A DNA stretch of 64,000 bases from Pseudomonas monteilii NBRC 103158 = DSM 14164 (GCF_000730605.1 NZ_BBIS01000010.1:1-64000), one strand, 5' to 3'. Positions 24,325 to 33,307 are shown, counted from the stretch's first letter. Numbers and translations are program-made. Notes: generated from the letters alone by a model not told the origin.

Positions 24325-27204
24325 TTACTGGCAGGCTTCGCAGTCAGGCTCGTCGATCGCGCAGGCCTTCGGCACTGGTGCAGGGCCGGCTGCCTGGACC
24401 GGGGCGCTGTCGCCACCGCTGGAAACGGCGTTGAGCTTGCCGGTGTTGATGGTCGACTTCTCGGTGCTGGTCGCGGCCAGGGCACGGAGGTAGTAGGTGG
24501 TTTTCAGGCCACGGTACCAGGCCATGCGGTAGGTCACGTCCAGCTTCTTGCCCGAAGCGCCAGCGATGTACAGGTTCAGCGACTGAGCCTGGTCGATCCA
24601 CTTCTGGCGACGCGAGGCAGCATCGACAATCCACTTGGTTTCCACTTCGAACGCAGTGGCGTAGAGGTCTTTCAGCTCTTGCGGGATACGCTCGATCTGC
24701 TGCACCGAACCGTCGTAGTACTTCAGGTCGTTGATCATGACCGAGTCCCACAGGCCACGGGCTTTCAGGTCGCGGACCAGGTACGGGTTGATCACGGTGA
24801 ACTCGCCCGACAGGTTCGATTTCACGTACAGGTTCTGGTAGGTCGGCTCGATCGACTGCGAAACGCCAGTGATGTTGGCGATGGTCGCGGTTGGCGCGAT
24901 GGCCATGATGTTCGAGTTACGAATACCTTTTTGTACGCGGGCACGTACCGGAGCCCAGTCCAGGGTCTCGTTCAGGTCGACGTCGATGTACTTCTGGCCA
25001 CGGGCCTCGATCAGGATCTGTTGCGAATCCAGCGGCAGGATGCCCTTGGACCACAGCGAGCCCTGGAACGTCTCGTACGCACCGCGCTCATCGGCCAGGT
25101 CGCAAGAAGCCTGGATGGCGAAGTAGCTGACCGCTTCCATCGACTTGTCGGCGAACTCGACCGCAGCATCGGAACCGTAGGCGATGTGCTGCAGGTACAG
25201 AGCGTCCTGGAAGCCCATGATGCCCAGGCCGACAGGGCGGTGCTTGAGGTTCGAGTTACGCGCTTGCGGCACCGAGTAGTAGTTGATGTCGATCACGTTG
25301 TCGAGCATGCGCACGGCGGTGTTAACGGTGCGTTGCAGCTTGGCGGTGTCCAGCTTGCCGTCGACGATGTGGTTCGGCAGGTTGATCGAGCCCAGGTTGC
25401 AGACTGCGATCTCGTCCTTGTTGGTGTTCAGGGTGATCTCGGTGCACAGGTTCGAGCTGTGGACCACGCCCACGTGCTGCTGCGGCGAACGCAGGTTGCA
25501 CGGGTCCTTGAAGGTCAGCCACGGGTGGCCGGTCTCGAACAGCATCGACAGCATCTTGCGCCACAGGTCTTTGGCCTGAATGGTCTTGAACACCTTGATC
25601 TTGTTGTACTCGGTCAGGGCTTCGTAGTACTCGTAGCGCTCTTCGAAGGCCTTGCCGGTCAGGTCGTGCAGGTCTGGCACTTCCGAAGGCGAGAACAGGG
25701 TCCACTTGCCGTCATCGAAGACGCGCTTCATGAACAGGTCAGGGATCCAGTTGGCGGTGTTCATGTCGTGGGTACGACGGCGGTCATCACCGGTGTTTTT
25801 ACGCAGCTCGATGAATTCTTCGATGTCCAGGTGCCAGGTTTCCAGGTAGGCACACACGGCGCCCTTGCGCTTGCCACCCTGGTTCACGGCAACGGCGGTG
25901 TCGTTGACCACTTTCAGGAACGGTACAACGCCCTGGGACTTGCCGTTGGTGCCCTTGATGTAGGAGCCCAGTGCGCGAACCGGGGTCCAGTCGTTGCCCA
26001 GGCCACCGGCGAATTTCGACAGCATGGCGTTGTCGTGGATCGCGTGGTAGATGCCCGACAGGTCGTCCGGCACGGTGGTCAGGTAGCAGCTGGACAGCTG
26101 CGGGCGCAGGGTGCCGGCGTTGAACAGGGTCGGGGTCGAGGCCATGTAGTCGAAGGACGACAACAGGTTGTAGAACTCGATCGCGCGGGCTTCCTTGTCT
26201 TTTTCTTCCAGCGCCAGGCCCATGGCCACACGCATGAAGAACACCTGCGGCAGCTCGAAGCGTACGCCATCCTTGTGGATGAAGTAGCGGTCGTACAGGG
26301 TCTGCAGGCCCAGGTAGGTGAACTGCTGGTCGCGCTCGTGGTTGATCGCCTTGCCCAGTTTTTCCAGGTCGAAGTCGGCCAGGGCAGGGTTCAGCAGCTC
26401 GAACTCGATACCTTTGGCGACATAGGCCGGCAGAGCCTTGGCGTACAGGTCGGCCATTTCGTGGTGGGTGGCGCTGTCGGCTACATTCAGGAAGCCCAGG
26501 CCTTCAGCGCGCAGGGTGTCCATCAGCAGGCGGGCGGTGACGAACGAGTAGTTCGGCTCGCGCTCTACCAGGGTACGGGCGGTCATTACCAGGGCGGTGT
26601 TGACGTCCTTGATGGCCACGCCGTCGTACAGGTTCTTCAGGGTTTCGCGCTGGATCAGGTCGCCATCGACTTCGGCCAGGCCTTCGCAGGCTTCGCTGAT
26701 GATGGTGTTCAGGCGGGCCATGTCGAGCGGCGCCAGGCTGCCGTCGGCCAGGGTGATGCGGATGGACGGGTGCGGCTCGACCACGGCATCGGTGTTGGCG
26801 CGGGTGGCACGCTCTTTGGCACGCTGGTCGCGGTAGATCACGTAGTCACGGGCGACTTTCTGCTCGCCGGCGCGCATCAGGGCCAGTTCGACCTGGTCCT
26901 GGATTTCTTCGATGTGGATGGTGCCACCCGATGGCATGCGACGTTTGAACGTGGCGGTAACCTGCTCGGTCAGGCGCGCGACGGTGTCGTGGATGCGCGA
27001 CGAAGCGGCAGCGGTGCCGCCTTCAACTGCGAGGAACGCCTTGGTGATGGCCACGGTGATCTTGTCGTCGGTATAAGGGACGACAGTGCCGTTGCGCTTG
27101 ATCACGCGCAGTTGGCCAGGGGCGGTGGCGGCCAGATCCTGGTTGGAATCGGCAGCTTGCGGCACCTTGGCTTGCGGGTTCTCGCGAGTTGTGTCGGTTT
27201 GCAT
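24325..27204 (-). CDS. nrdA: Ribonucleotide reductase class Ia, alpha subunit with two ATP-cones
   Basis: A 959-residue catalytic subunit, longer than the roughly 760 of E. coli because it has two N-terminal ATP-cone regions: one at about residues 32-125 (VIKRNGTVVPYTDDKITVAI) and a degenerate second at about 145-240 (IRITLADGSLAPLDMARLN). Active-site residues include NLCTEITLN (Asn-Cys-Glu) and PNHIVDG; the C-terminal redox pair is in PDCEACQ. P. aeruginosa NrdA has the same double cone. It makes dNDPs with NrdB. Regulatory sites for NrdR and DnaA lie about 380-460 bp upstream, giving a long structured leader. Confidence 0.97.
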   Translation of the reverse strand: MQTDTTRENPQAKVPQAADSNQDLAATAPGQLRVIKRNGTVVPYTDDKITVAITKAFLAVEGGTAAASSRIHDTVARLTEQVTATFKRRMPSGGTIHIEEIQDQVELALMRAGEQKVARDYVIYRDQRAKERATRANTDAVVEPHPSIRITLADGSLAPLDMARLNTIISEACEGLAEVDGDLIQRETLKNLYDGVAIKDVNTALVMTARTLVEREPNYSFVTARLLMDTLRAEGLGFLNVADSATHHEMADLYAKALPAYVAKGIEFELLNPALADFDLEKLGKAINHERDQQFTYLGLQTLYDRYFIHKDGVRFELPQVFFMRVAMGLALEEKDKEARAIEFYNLLSSFDYMASTPTLFNAGTLRPQLSSCYLTTVPDDLSGIYHAIHDNAMLSKFAGGLGNDWTPVRALGSYIKGTNGKSQGVVPFLKVVNDTAVAVNQGGKRKGAVCAYLETWHLDIEEFIELRKNTGDDRRRTHDMNTANWIPDLFMKRVFDDGKWTLFSPSEVPDLHDLTGKAFEERYEYYEALTEYNKIKVFKTIQAKDLWRKMLSMLFETGHPWLTFKDPCNLRSPQQHVGVVHSSNLCTEITLNTNKDEIAVCNLGSINLPNHIVDGKLDTAKLQRTVNTAVRMLDNVIDINYYSVPQARNSNLKHRPVGLGIMGFQDALYLQHIAYGSDAAVEFADKSMEAVSYFAIQASCDLADERGAYETFQGSLWSKGILPLDSQQILIEARGQKYIDVDLNETLDWAPVRARVQKGIRNSNIMAIAPTATIANITGVSQSIEPTYQNLYVKSNLSGEFTVINPYLVRDLKARGLWDSVMINDLKYYDGSVQQIERIPQELKDLYATAFEVETKWIVDAASRRQKWIDQAQSLNLYIAGASGKKLDVTYRMAWYRGLKTTYYLRALAATSTEKSTINTGKLNAVSSGGDSAPVQAAGPAPVPKACAIDEPDCEACQ

Positions 27205-27585
27205 GGGTGGGTGTCTCCACAGTTTCTATAGTGTTCAGGCGCCTTTGGGGCGCCCACCGTTCCGTCCACTTGCTCGATGCCCCGGCGGGGATGCGCAATG
27301 CATGCGCATCCGCCCGCGCGGGCGTACCGACTTCGGGACAGACTCAGGAATAAGGGCAATAGCTCGCCGCTCCCTGGCCGAAGTCAAAGGTTCTGGGCTT
27401 GAGCCCAAAATCTGTTGCTGATGGGTGTCAGGCCTGGCCTGCAACACCCATACCCGAACAAGGCCCTGGAAGGGCTTGCCTCGGTCGCCTCCGCAGGAGC
27501 GGTTTGGCTGCTGAAATCACTTGAAGTTCAGCCCGGAAAATCGCTCGATTTTGCGGGTTGACTTTTGTGTGTGATTTTGCACGAA
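27205..27585 (-). other. Long G+C-rich leader of nrdA
   Basis: About 380 bp between the NrdR-box promoter region and the nrdA ATG, with no supported gene. It contains GGCGCC-TTTGG-GGCGCC (27238-27254), repeats of ATGCGCAT-type around 27293-27310, and ATGGGTGT...ACACCCAT (27421-27451) enclosing CAGGCC-T-GGCCTG. Near the ATG, CACTATA at 27226-27232 resembles half of an NrdR box. No cobalamin-riboswitch core was recognised. Confidence 0.4.
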
Positions 27586-27632
27586 CCCCAACATCTAGTG
27601 GTTCGCTGCGATCGGGATACAAGATAATGCGG
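27586..27632. promoter_or_regulatory. Tandem NrdR boxes of nrdA
   Basis: Box 1 is CCCCAACATCTAGTGG (27586-27601); box 2 is centred on CAAGATAATG (27620-27629). Aligned to the NrdR consensus (acaCwAtATaTwGtgt), their central A residues are at 27593 and 27624, exactly 31 bp or three helical turns apart, a standard NrdR spacing. They should bind NrdR as a dATP/ATP-loaded repressor. The nrdR gene is outside the window. Confidence 0.75.
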
Positions 27633-27659
27633 TATTGGGGCCTTTGCAAGGCGAGCGCC

Positions 27660-27668
27660 TGTGGATAA
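27660..27668. promoter_or_regulatory. DnaA box upstream of nrdA
   Basis: TGTGGATAA is the exact complement of TTATCCACA, the strong DnaA box. It lies 31 bp beyond NrdR box 2. DnaA control of nrdAB is known in E. coli. Confidence 0.7.
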
Positions 27669-27890
27669 CTTGTGCGTACTTTGTGTGTGAATGGTGGGTA
27701 TTCGCTGTAGGCCTTGTGCCAAGTGGTTTGCAGTATTTTTCTGCGCCTTGGTGCCCCGGGGCAGTTTTTTTCGGGCGCGAACCCTATCACAAAAAACGGT
27801 TCAGTCGAGGGGGCTGTGAGTGGCTTGGCAGTGCCGGGGGCGGGACGTAGTATCCGAGGCAGATGTTGCCTTTTGGTTAAAGGGGTATGT

Positions 27891-27922
27891 TGCCTGTGCC
27901 GGCCTCTTCGCGGGCACAGGCA
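27891..27922. repeat. REP-like palindrome upstream of the response regulator
   Basis: TGCCTGTGCC and GGCACAGGCA flank GGCCTCTTCGCG; member of the window's REP family. Confidence 0.7.
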
Positions 27923-27952
27923 GAAGAAAAACAACAAGCGAAGGCCTAAGCC

Positions 27953-28651
27953 ATGGACCATCCCACCCCCCGCATCCTCATTGTCGAAGACGACCAACGC
28001 CTGGCCGAGCTCACCGCCGAGTACTTGCAGGCCAATGGCTACGAGGTCAGCGTCGAGGGCGATGGCGCCCGGGCAGCACGGCGCATCGTCGACGGCCAGC
28101 CCGACCTGGTCATCCTCGACCTGATGCTGCCCGGCGAGGACGGCCTGAGCATCTGCCGCCGTGTACGCAGCCAGTACCCGGGCCCGATCCTGATGCTCAC
28201 TGCCCGCAGCGACGAACTCGACCAGGTCCAGGGCCTCGACCTGGGGGCCGACGACTACGTCTGCAAACCGGTGCGCCCACGCCTGCTGCTGGCGCGAATC
28301 CAGGCCCTGCTGCGTCGCAGCGAAACCGCGGACAACAAGCGCCAGGCGCTGGCCTTCGGCGCGCTGCGTATCGACAACCGCCTGCGCGAGGCGCGCCTGG
28401 GTGAACAGCTGGTCGACCTGACCGGCGCCGAGTTCGATTTGCTCTGGCTGCTGGCCAGCAACGCCGGCCGGGTGCTGACCCGCGAGCAGATCTTCACCGC
28501 GCTGCGCGGCGTGGGCTACGACGGCCAGGACCGTTCCATCGACATCCGCATTTCAAAAATTCGCCCCAAGATCGGCGATGATCCACTCCAGCCTCGCTTG
28601 ATCAAGACCCTGCGCAGCAAGGGTTACCTGTTTGTCGGCGAGGCGCCATGA
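27953..28651 (+). CDS. OmpR-family response regulator (RstA-like)
   Basis: A 232-residue regulator. The receiver holds the acidic pair in IVEDDQR, the phospho-acceptor Asp in LVILDLMLPG, Thr in MLTARSDE and Lys in VCKPVRP. A C-terminal winged helix (about 135-232) ends IDIRISKIRPKIGDDPLQPRL. It resembles RstA. Its stop overlaps the kinase start by ATGA. AACAACAA at 27930-27937 lies just before the SD area and could place it under Crc/Hfq control. Signal and targets are unknown. Confidence 0.9.
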   Translation: MDHPTPRILIVEDDQRLAELTAEYLQANGYEVSVEGDGARAARRIVDGQPDLVILDLMLPGEDGLSICRRVRSQYPGPILMLTARSDELDQVQGLDLGADDYVCKPVRPRLLLARIQALLRRSETADNKRQALAFGALRIDNRLREARLGEQLVDLTGAEFDLLWLLASNAGRVLTREQIFTALRGVGYDGQDRSIDIRISKIRPKIGDDPLQPRLIKTLRSKGYLFVGEAP

Positions 28652-30255
28652 ACAATTCGATCTTCCTGCGTATCTACGGCGGCATGCTGGCTGTGCTGGT
28701 GCTGGTGGCCCTGCTTGGCATACTCAGCCTGCATCTGGTCAACGAAGTGCGCGCCGCCCAGCACCGCGAAGGCCTGGCCCAGGGCACATTCAGCCTGATG
28801 GCCGACAACCTCGCACAGCAGAATGACACCGAACGCAAACGCTCGCTGCTGATCTGGGAACGCCTGCTGGGTGTGCCGCTGGCGTTGCAGCCCATGACTG
28901 CGCGCACCCTCGACGGAGGCCAGCGGGCGCGGCTGTACCGTGGCTTGGTGGTGGTCGAAAAGACTGGCCCGCATGCGGCACAAGTGCTACGCAAGGTCGG
29001 CCAAGAGGACCTGATGCTGGTCGCGCAGATCAAACAGATCAGCGAACAGCTGGCGCGGGCCACCCTGTACCTGCTGGCCGATGAGCTGGTGCGTTACCCG
29101 ATCACCGAACAGCAGCAGCGGCTGGCTCAGATCAAGCAGGAAAAAGGCTTCGGCTTTGGTATCGCCCTGCAGCGCATCGAGCGGGTAAGCCTGGACGATG
29201 ACCAGCGGCGCCGGGTCGAGGAGGGCGACACCGTGATGGCGCTGGGCAGGGATGGTGACTCTATCCGGGTATTTGCGGGGCTATCAGGCTCGCCCTGGGT
29301 GCTGGAAATCGGCCCGTTGTACCAGCTCAACCCGTATCCGCCGCAGTTGCTGATATTGATCGCCTTCCTTGGCCTGTGCCTGATCGGCCTGGTGGTCTAC
29401 CTGCTGGTGCGCCAGCTGGAGCGCCGTGTGTCGGGCCTGGAGGTTGCCGCCACACGCATTGCCCAAGGCAGCCTGGACACCCGCGTGCCCGCCGGTGACG
29501 CCGACTCGGTCGGGCGCCTGGCCGCTGCCTTCAACGGCATGGCCGAGCACTTGCAGCGCTCGCTGACCATGCAGCGTGAGCTGGTGCGGGCGGTGTCCCA
29601 CGAGCTGCGCACGCCGGTTGCGCGCCTGCGTTTTGGCCTGGAGATGATTGAAAGCGCCACCACCGAACAGGCGCGGGCCAAGCACCTGGCGGGCATGGAC
29701 GGGGATATCCAGGACCTCGACAAGCTGGTTGACGAGATGCTGACCTATGCCCGCCTGGAGCAGGGCGCGCCGGCCTTGAAGTTCCAGCGGGTAGACCTGG
29801 ACGCCTTGCTCGACCGCGTGATCGAAGAGCTGGCACCACTGCGTGCCGAGGTGCGGGTGGTGCGTGGCGACTGCCAGGGCGCGGATGCCGACGGCGCCTG
29901 GGTCGAGGCCGAGCCGCGTTACCTGCACCGGGCCTTGCAGAACCTGGTCGGCAATGCCATGCGCCATGCCGAGCGCGAAGTGCGCCTGAGCTACCAGCTG
30001 GGGCACCAACGCTGCCGCATTGATGTGGAAGATGACGGCCCAGGTATCCCAGAGGGCTTCTGGGACCGTATTTTCACCCCGTTCACCCGCCTCGACGACA
30101 GCCGTACACGGGCCTCGGGTGGGCATGGCCTGGGCCTGTCGATCGTGCGGCGGATCATCTACTGGCACGCAGGCCGGGCCACGGTGGGGCGCAGCGAGGC
30201 GCTGGGCGGCGCCTGCTTCAGCCTGAACTGGCCGCGCCAGCAGGCCCCTCTGTAA
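28648..30255 (+). CDS. Sensor histidine kinase (RstB-like)
   Basis: A 535-residue inner-membrane kinase. Segment 1 is at about residues 8-30 (GGMLAVLVLVALLGILSLHL), a periplasmic domain runs to about 228, segment 2 is LLILIAFLGLCLIGLVVYLL, then HAMP, then HisKA with the phosphorylated His in AVSHELRTP near residue 318. The HATPase has N box NLVGNAMRHA, G1 DDGPGIP and G2 GHGLGLSIVRR. The periplasmic part is larger than in E. coli RstB (433 residues). It pairs with the upstream regulator by overlapping translation. Confidence 0.9.
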   Translation: MNNSIFLRIYGGMLAVLVLVALLGILSLHLVNEVRAAQHREGLAQGTFSLMADNLAQQNDTERKRSLLIWERLLGVPLALQPMTARTLDGGQRARLYRGLVVVEKTGPHAAQVLRKVGQEDLMLVAQIKQISEQLARATLYLLADELVRYPITEQQQRLAQIKQEKGFGFGIALQRIERVSLDDDQRRRVEEGDTVMALGRDGDSIRVFAGLSGSPWVLEIGPLYQLNPYPPQLLILIAFLGLCLIGLVVYLLVRQLERRVSGLEVAATRIAQGSLDTRVPAGDADSVGRLAAAFNGMAEHLQRSLTMQRELVRAVSHELRTPVARLRFGLEMIESATTEQARAKHLAGMDGDIQDLDKLVDEMLTYARLEQGAPALKFQRVDLDALLDRVIEELAPLRAEVRVVRGDCQGADADGAWVEAEPRYLHRALQNLVGNAMRHAEREVRLSYQLGHQRCRIDVEDDGPGIPEGFWDRIFTPFTRLDDSRTRASGGHGLGLSIVRRIIYWHAGRATVGRSEALGGACFSLNWPRQQAPL

Positions 30256-30258
30256 AGG

Positions 30259-30960
30259 TCAGGCGCTGACCAGGCTGAGCAGGTGGCCGTCCTGCAGGCT
30301 GAACTGGCCCTGCAGCTCTGCGCCGTGCTGCCATTGTGGCGACAGGTCGGTGAGCAGGCGCAGGCGCGCCAGGCCATCGGCGGACCATTCCAGCACTTCG
30401 GCGTGCTCGAAATAGAAGCGCTGGCGAGTGAGCGGGTAGAGGGTCTTGAACAGGCTTTCTTTCAGCGAGAAGGTCAGGGTGACCGTCAGGCCGAGCTGGC
30501 GACGGTCCAGGCGTTCCAGTTCGGACGGGGTAAGGATTTCGCCCATCAGCCGTTCGGCGCGCTCGTCATCCAGCAGGGATTCCTGATCCAGCCCCAGGCC
30601 TTGGCAACTGCCCTGGGCCGCGACCACGGCGGCGGCCCAGCCTTTGCCATGGGTGATCGAACCGAGGATACCTGCCGGCCAGATCGGTGAGCGGTCCTCG
30701 TGGGTGCCAGGAACGTAATTGCGGCCATCCAGGCGTTGCAGTGCAGCACGGGCGCATACGCGGCCGGCAAGGTACTCGGCCTGGCGCTTGGCCACCGAGC
30801 GTTGCAGGCTGGCACTGGGCACGATGCCGGCACGCTGGAAGTCATCGGCGGCCAGGAGGGCGGGGTCAAAGGCGCAACTGACCAGCAATGCGCCGGGGAG
30901 TGGGCGGGGCAAGGGCCAGTGGTGCTGGAGCGGGGCGCAACAGGCGGGGAGTGTGTTCAT
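30259..30960 (-). CDS. pcpS: 4'-Phosphopantetheinyl transferase
   Basis: A 233-residue Sfp/EntD-type transferase that activates acyl- and peptidyl-carrier proteins using CoA. Motifs: GSITHGKGWAAAVV, GLGLDQES (Mg-binding Asp) and FSLKESLFKTLYPL, the family's F/W-x-x-K-E-x-x-x-K. P. aeruginosa PcpS is a single enzyme serving primary and secondary metabolism and has similar length; assignment to it is by recollection. Start MNTLPACCAPLQHHW at 30960 chosen; the frame opens 17 codons earlier. Convergent with the kinase gene, with only three bases between stops. Confidence 0.88.
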   Translation of the reverse strand: MNTLPACCAPLQHHWPLPRPLPGALLVSCAFDPALLAADDFQRAGIVPSASLQRSVAKRQAEYLAGRVCARAALQRLDGRNYVPGTHEDRSPIWPAGILGSITHGKGWAAAVVAAQGSCQGLGLDQESLLDDERAERLMGEILTPSELERLDRRQLGLTVTLTFSLKESLFKTLYPLTRQRFYFEHAEVLEWSADGLARLRLLTDLSPQWQHGAELQGQFSLQDGHLLSLVSA

Positions 30961-31014
30961 GGGGCATATTGTGCCTGCCCCGGCAATGGGCCGCAAAGCG
31001 GCCCCCGGCAATCT

Positions 31015-31806
31015 TTACTTGAACACTTTCTTGAAGAACGCCTGCATATCCGCCCAAGAGCTTTCATCCGCCGCCTTGTTATAGCCAATGTCCGGCCCGC
31101 CATGCTCGCCATGGCTCAACCGGTCGGCATCCGGGTTGGTAAACCCGTGCTTGGCGCCTTCAATACTGACGAATTCATAGTTGACCTTGGCCGCCTCCAT
31201 TTCTGCCTTGAACGCATCCACCTGCTGCTGGGTGACCATGCTGTCTGCCGCCCCGTGCTCGACCAGGATATCGGCCCGCACCACGCCCGGTTTTGCCGGT
31301 GTCTGGGTGGCCAGTGCGCCATGGAAGCTCACCACGCCGTCCAGCTTCTCGCCCCGGCGCGCGGCATCGAGCACCACCTTGCCGCCGAAGCAGTAACCGA
31401 CAGCGCCCAGTTGATGCTTGTTGGTATTCGGTTGCAGCTTCAACAGTTCAAGGCCGGCGTCGAAGCGTGCTGCCGCCGCTGCCGGGTCCTTCATGGCGGC
31501 AGCCATGAACGCCTGGGCGTCCTGCGGGTGTTCGGTGTGCTTACCGTCGCCATACATGTCGATGGCCAGCGCGTTGTAGCCCAATGCGGCCAGGTCGCGG
31601 GCGCGGCGCTTGGCGTAATCGTTCAGCCCCCACCATTCATGCACCACGACAATGCCGGGGCGCTTGCCCTCAATGGCGTCGTCGTAGGCGTAATAGCCGA
31701 CCAGGCGGTTGCCATCGGCGTCCTGGTAAGGGATTTCACGGGTTTGTACCGCCGCTTGGGCTAAGGCGGCGCTGCACATCAGGGTCAGGGCCAGCAGGGC
31801 ACGCAT
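31015..31806 (-). CDS. Secreted dienelactone hydrolase family protein
   Basis: A 263-residue alpha/beta hydrolase with a signal peptide (MRALLALTLMCSAALAQA). The triad is visible: nucleophile Cys in GYCFGGKVVL, Asp in EHGAADSMV and His in GAKHGFTNPDADR. Dienelactone hydrolases open cyclic enol lactones; the periplasmic form here has no aromatic catabolic neighbours, so the natural substrate is unknown. Divergent from oprH; the start lies beside its PhoP site. Confidence 0.88.
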   Translation of the reverse strand: MRALLALTLMCSAALAQAAVQTREIPYQDADGNRLVGYYAYDDAIEGKRPGIVVVHEWWGLNDYAKRRARDLAALGYNALAIDMYGDGKHTEHPQDAQAFMAAAMKDPAAAAARFDAGLELLKLQPNTNKHQLGAVGYCFGGKVVLDAARRGEKLDGVVSFHGALATQTPAKPGVVRADILVEHGAADSMVTQQQVDAFKAEMEAAKVNYEFVSIEGAKHGFTNPDADRLSHGEHGGPDIGYNKAADESSWADMQAFFKKVFK

Positions 31807-31836
31807 GGTTACTACTCCTTGTCTTGCAGACAGTTC

Positions 31837-31892
31837 GTTCAGCCGGTGTTCAGCCAGGGTTCAGTCGCGGTTCAGGGTGCCCTGCTTACTCT
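31837..31892 (+). promoter_or_regulatory. PhoP-regulated oprH promoter with four phased GTTCAG repeats
   Basis: GTTCAG occurs at 31837, 31848, 31859 and 31870, each exactly 11 bp apart. This is the direct-repeat form of a PhoP box. A candidate -10, TACTCT, is at 31887-31892, 11 bp after the last repeat, as expected when PhoP replaces the -35 contact. The start codon of oprH is at 31936. Confidence 0.85.
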
Positions 31893-31935
31893 AGCTTCCA
31901 GACCGAAACAGCGCACCCAACTGGAGTATCCAGCC

Positions 31936-32541
31936 ATGAAAACCTTCAACACCCTGCTTGCCGCCATGGCCGTCTGCGCCGCTGGCATCACCACCGCCCA
32001 GGCCGCCGACGACAACTTCGCCAGCCTGACCTACGGCCAGACCAGCGACAAGGTTCGCAAGTCCGGCCTGCTGCAGCGCAACACCGACCACCTCAACGCC
32101 GATGGCATCATCGGCAAAGACGACACCTGGGGCGTGCGTCTGGGCAAGATCAATGACCAAGGCCGTTACTACATGACCTACGACAATGTCTCGGGCGACC
32201 ACAGCGGCCTCAAGCTGCGTCAGGAAAACCTGCTGGGCAGCTACGATCTGTTCCTGCCGGTGGGTGATACCACTAAGCTGTTTGGCGGTGGCAGCCTGGG
32301 CGTGACCAAGCTGACCCAGGACTCGCCAGGTGCCAGCCGCGATACCGACTACGGTTATGCCTATGGCCTGCAGGCGGGTGTGATCCAGGACATCACCGAC
32401 AAAGCCTCGGTCGAACTGGGCTACCGTTACCTGCGCACCAATGCCGCGACCGAAGTGGGCGAGCGTGGCGGGCCGAAGGACGGCACCCTGCGCCTGACCA
32501 GCAGTGCGCAGACCTACCTGGCTGCAAGCTACAAGTTCTGA
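31936..32541 (+). CDS. oprH: Outer membrane protein OprH
   Basis: A 201-residue protein with signal peptide (MKTFNTLLAAMAVCAAGITTA, cut after AQA) and an eight-strand barrel ending in YLAASYKF. P. aeruginosa OprH binds lipopolysaccharide and stabilises the outer membrane at low magnesium. It heads the oprH-phoP-phoQ locus and is directly preceded by the PhoP site. A strong palindrome follows the stop, so much transcription probably ends before phoP. Confidence 0.93.
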   Translation: MKTFNTLLAAMAVCAAGITTAQAADDNFASLTYGQTSDKVRKSGLLQRNTDHLNADGIIGKDDTWGVRLGKINDQGRYYMTYDNVSGDHSGLKLRQENLLGSYDLFLPVGDTTKLFGGGSLGVTKLTQDSPGASRDTDYGYAYGLQAGVIQDITDKASVELGYRYLRTNAATEVGERGGPKDGTLRLTSSAQTYLAASYKF

Positions 32542-32558
32542 CGGGCGAGCCGCGTTAT

Positions 32559-32606
32559 CCTGTGCCGGCCTCTTCGCGGCTTTAGCCGCGAAGAGGCCGG
32601 CACAGG
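32559..32606. repeat. Perfect REP palindrome between oprH and phoP
   Basis: A 22-bp arm beginning CCTGTGCCGGCCTC and its exact complement, separated by a few bases around TTTA. It is the most perfect REP in the window and probably attenuates oprH transcription into phoPQ. Confidence 0.85.
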
Positions 32607-32629
32607 CAATATAAAACAAGGAGCTGCAC

Positions 32630-33307
32630 ATGAAACTGCTGGTGGTTGAGGACGAAGCCCTGCTTCGCCATCACCTCTACACCCGACTGGGCGAAAGCGG
32701 CCATGTGGTCGAGGCCGTCGCCGACGCCGAAGAGGCCCTGTACCAGGCCGGGCAATACCACTTTGACCTGGCCATCATCGACCTGGGCCTGCCCGGCATC
32801 AGTGGCCTGGAGCTGATCACGCGCCTGCGCAGCCAGGACAAGACCTTCCCCATCCTCATCCTCACCGCCCGTGGCAACTGGCAGGACAAGGTCGAGGGCC
32901 TGGCGGCCGGTGCAGACGACTACCTGGTCAAGCCGTTCCAGTTCGAAGAGCTGGAGGCTCGCCTGAATGCCCTGCTGCGCCGCTCCAGTGGTTTCACCCA
33001 GTCGACCATCGCCGCCGGCCCCCTGGTGCTCGACCTCAACCGCAAACAGGCCACCCTCGACGAACACCCACTGGCGCTGACGGCCTACGAGTACCGCATT
33101 CTCGAATACCTCATGCGCCATCATCAGCAGGTAGTGGCTAAGGAGCGCCTGATGGAGCAGCTGTACCCGGGGGACGAGGAGCGCGACCCCAATGTCATCG
33201 AGGTGCTGGTCGGCCGCCTGCGCCGCAAGCTTGAGGGCGAGCACGGCTTCAAACCCATCGACACCGTGCGCGGCCTGGGCTATCTGTTCACCGAGCGCTG
33301 CCGATGA
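32630..33307 (+). CDS. phoP: Response regulator PhoP
   Basis: A 225-residue OmpR-family regulator. Receiver: VVEDEALLRHHL, phospho-acceptor Asp in LAIIDLGLPG, Lys in YLVKPFQFEEL. C-terminal winged helix ends VEVLVGRLRRKL. SD AAGGAG precedes ATG. Controls Mg-limitation and cationic-peptide responses, including oprH upstream. Overlaps phoQ by ATGA. Confidence 0.95.
   Translation: MKLLVVEDEALLRHHLYTRLGESGHVVEAVADAEEALYQAGQYHFDLAIIDLGLPGISGLELITRLRSQDKTFPILILTARGNWQDKVEGLAAGADDYLVKPFQFEELEARLNALLRRSSGFTQSTIAAGPLVLDLNRKQATLDEHPLALTAYEYRILEYLMRHHQQVVAKERLMEQLYPGDEERDPNVIEVLVGRLRRKLEGEHGFKPIDTVRGLGYLFTERCR

Noticed and set aside
24280..27231. Very long plus-strand open frame (983 codons) opposite nrdA
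   Set aside because: It is the shadow of nrdA: high G+C with strong third-position bias keeps the complementary frame open. No RBS and no family features.
27218..27235. Third NrdR box close to the nrdA start codon
   Set aside because: Only the CACTATA half fits; the second half and the spacing to the other boxes do not.
27205..27585. Cobalamin riboswitch upstream of nrdA
   Set aside because: No B12-box-like conserved core was recognised and class Ia reductase does not need B12.
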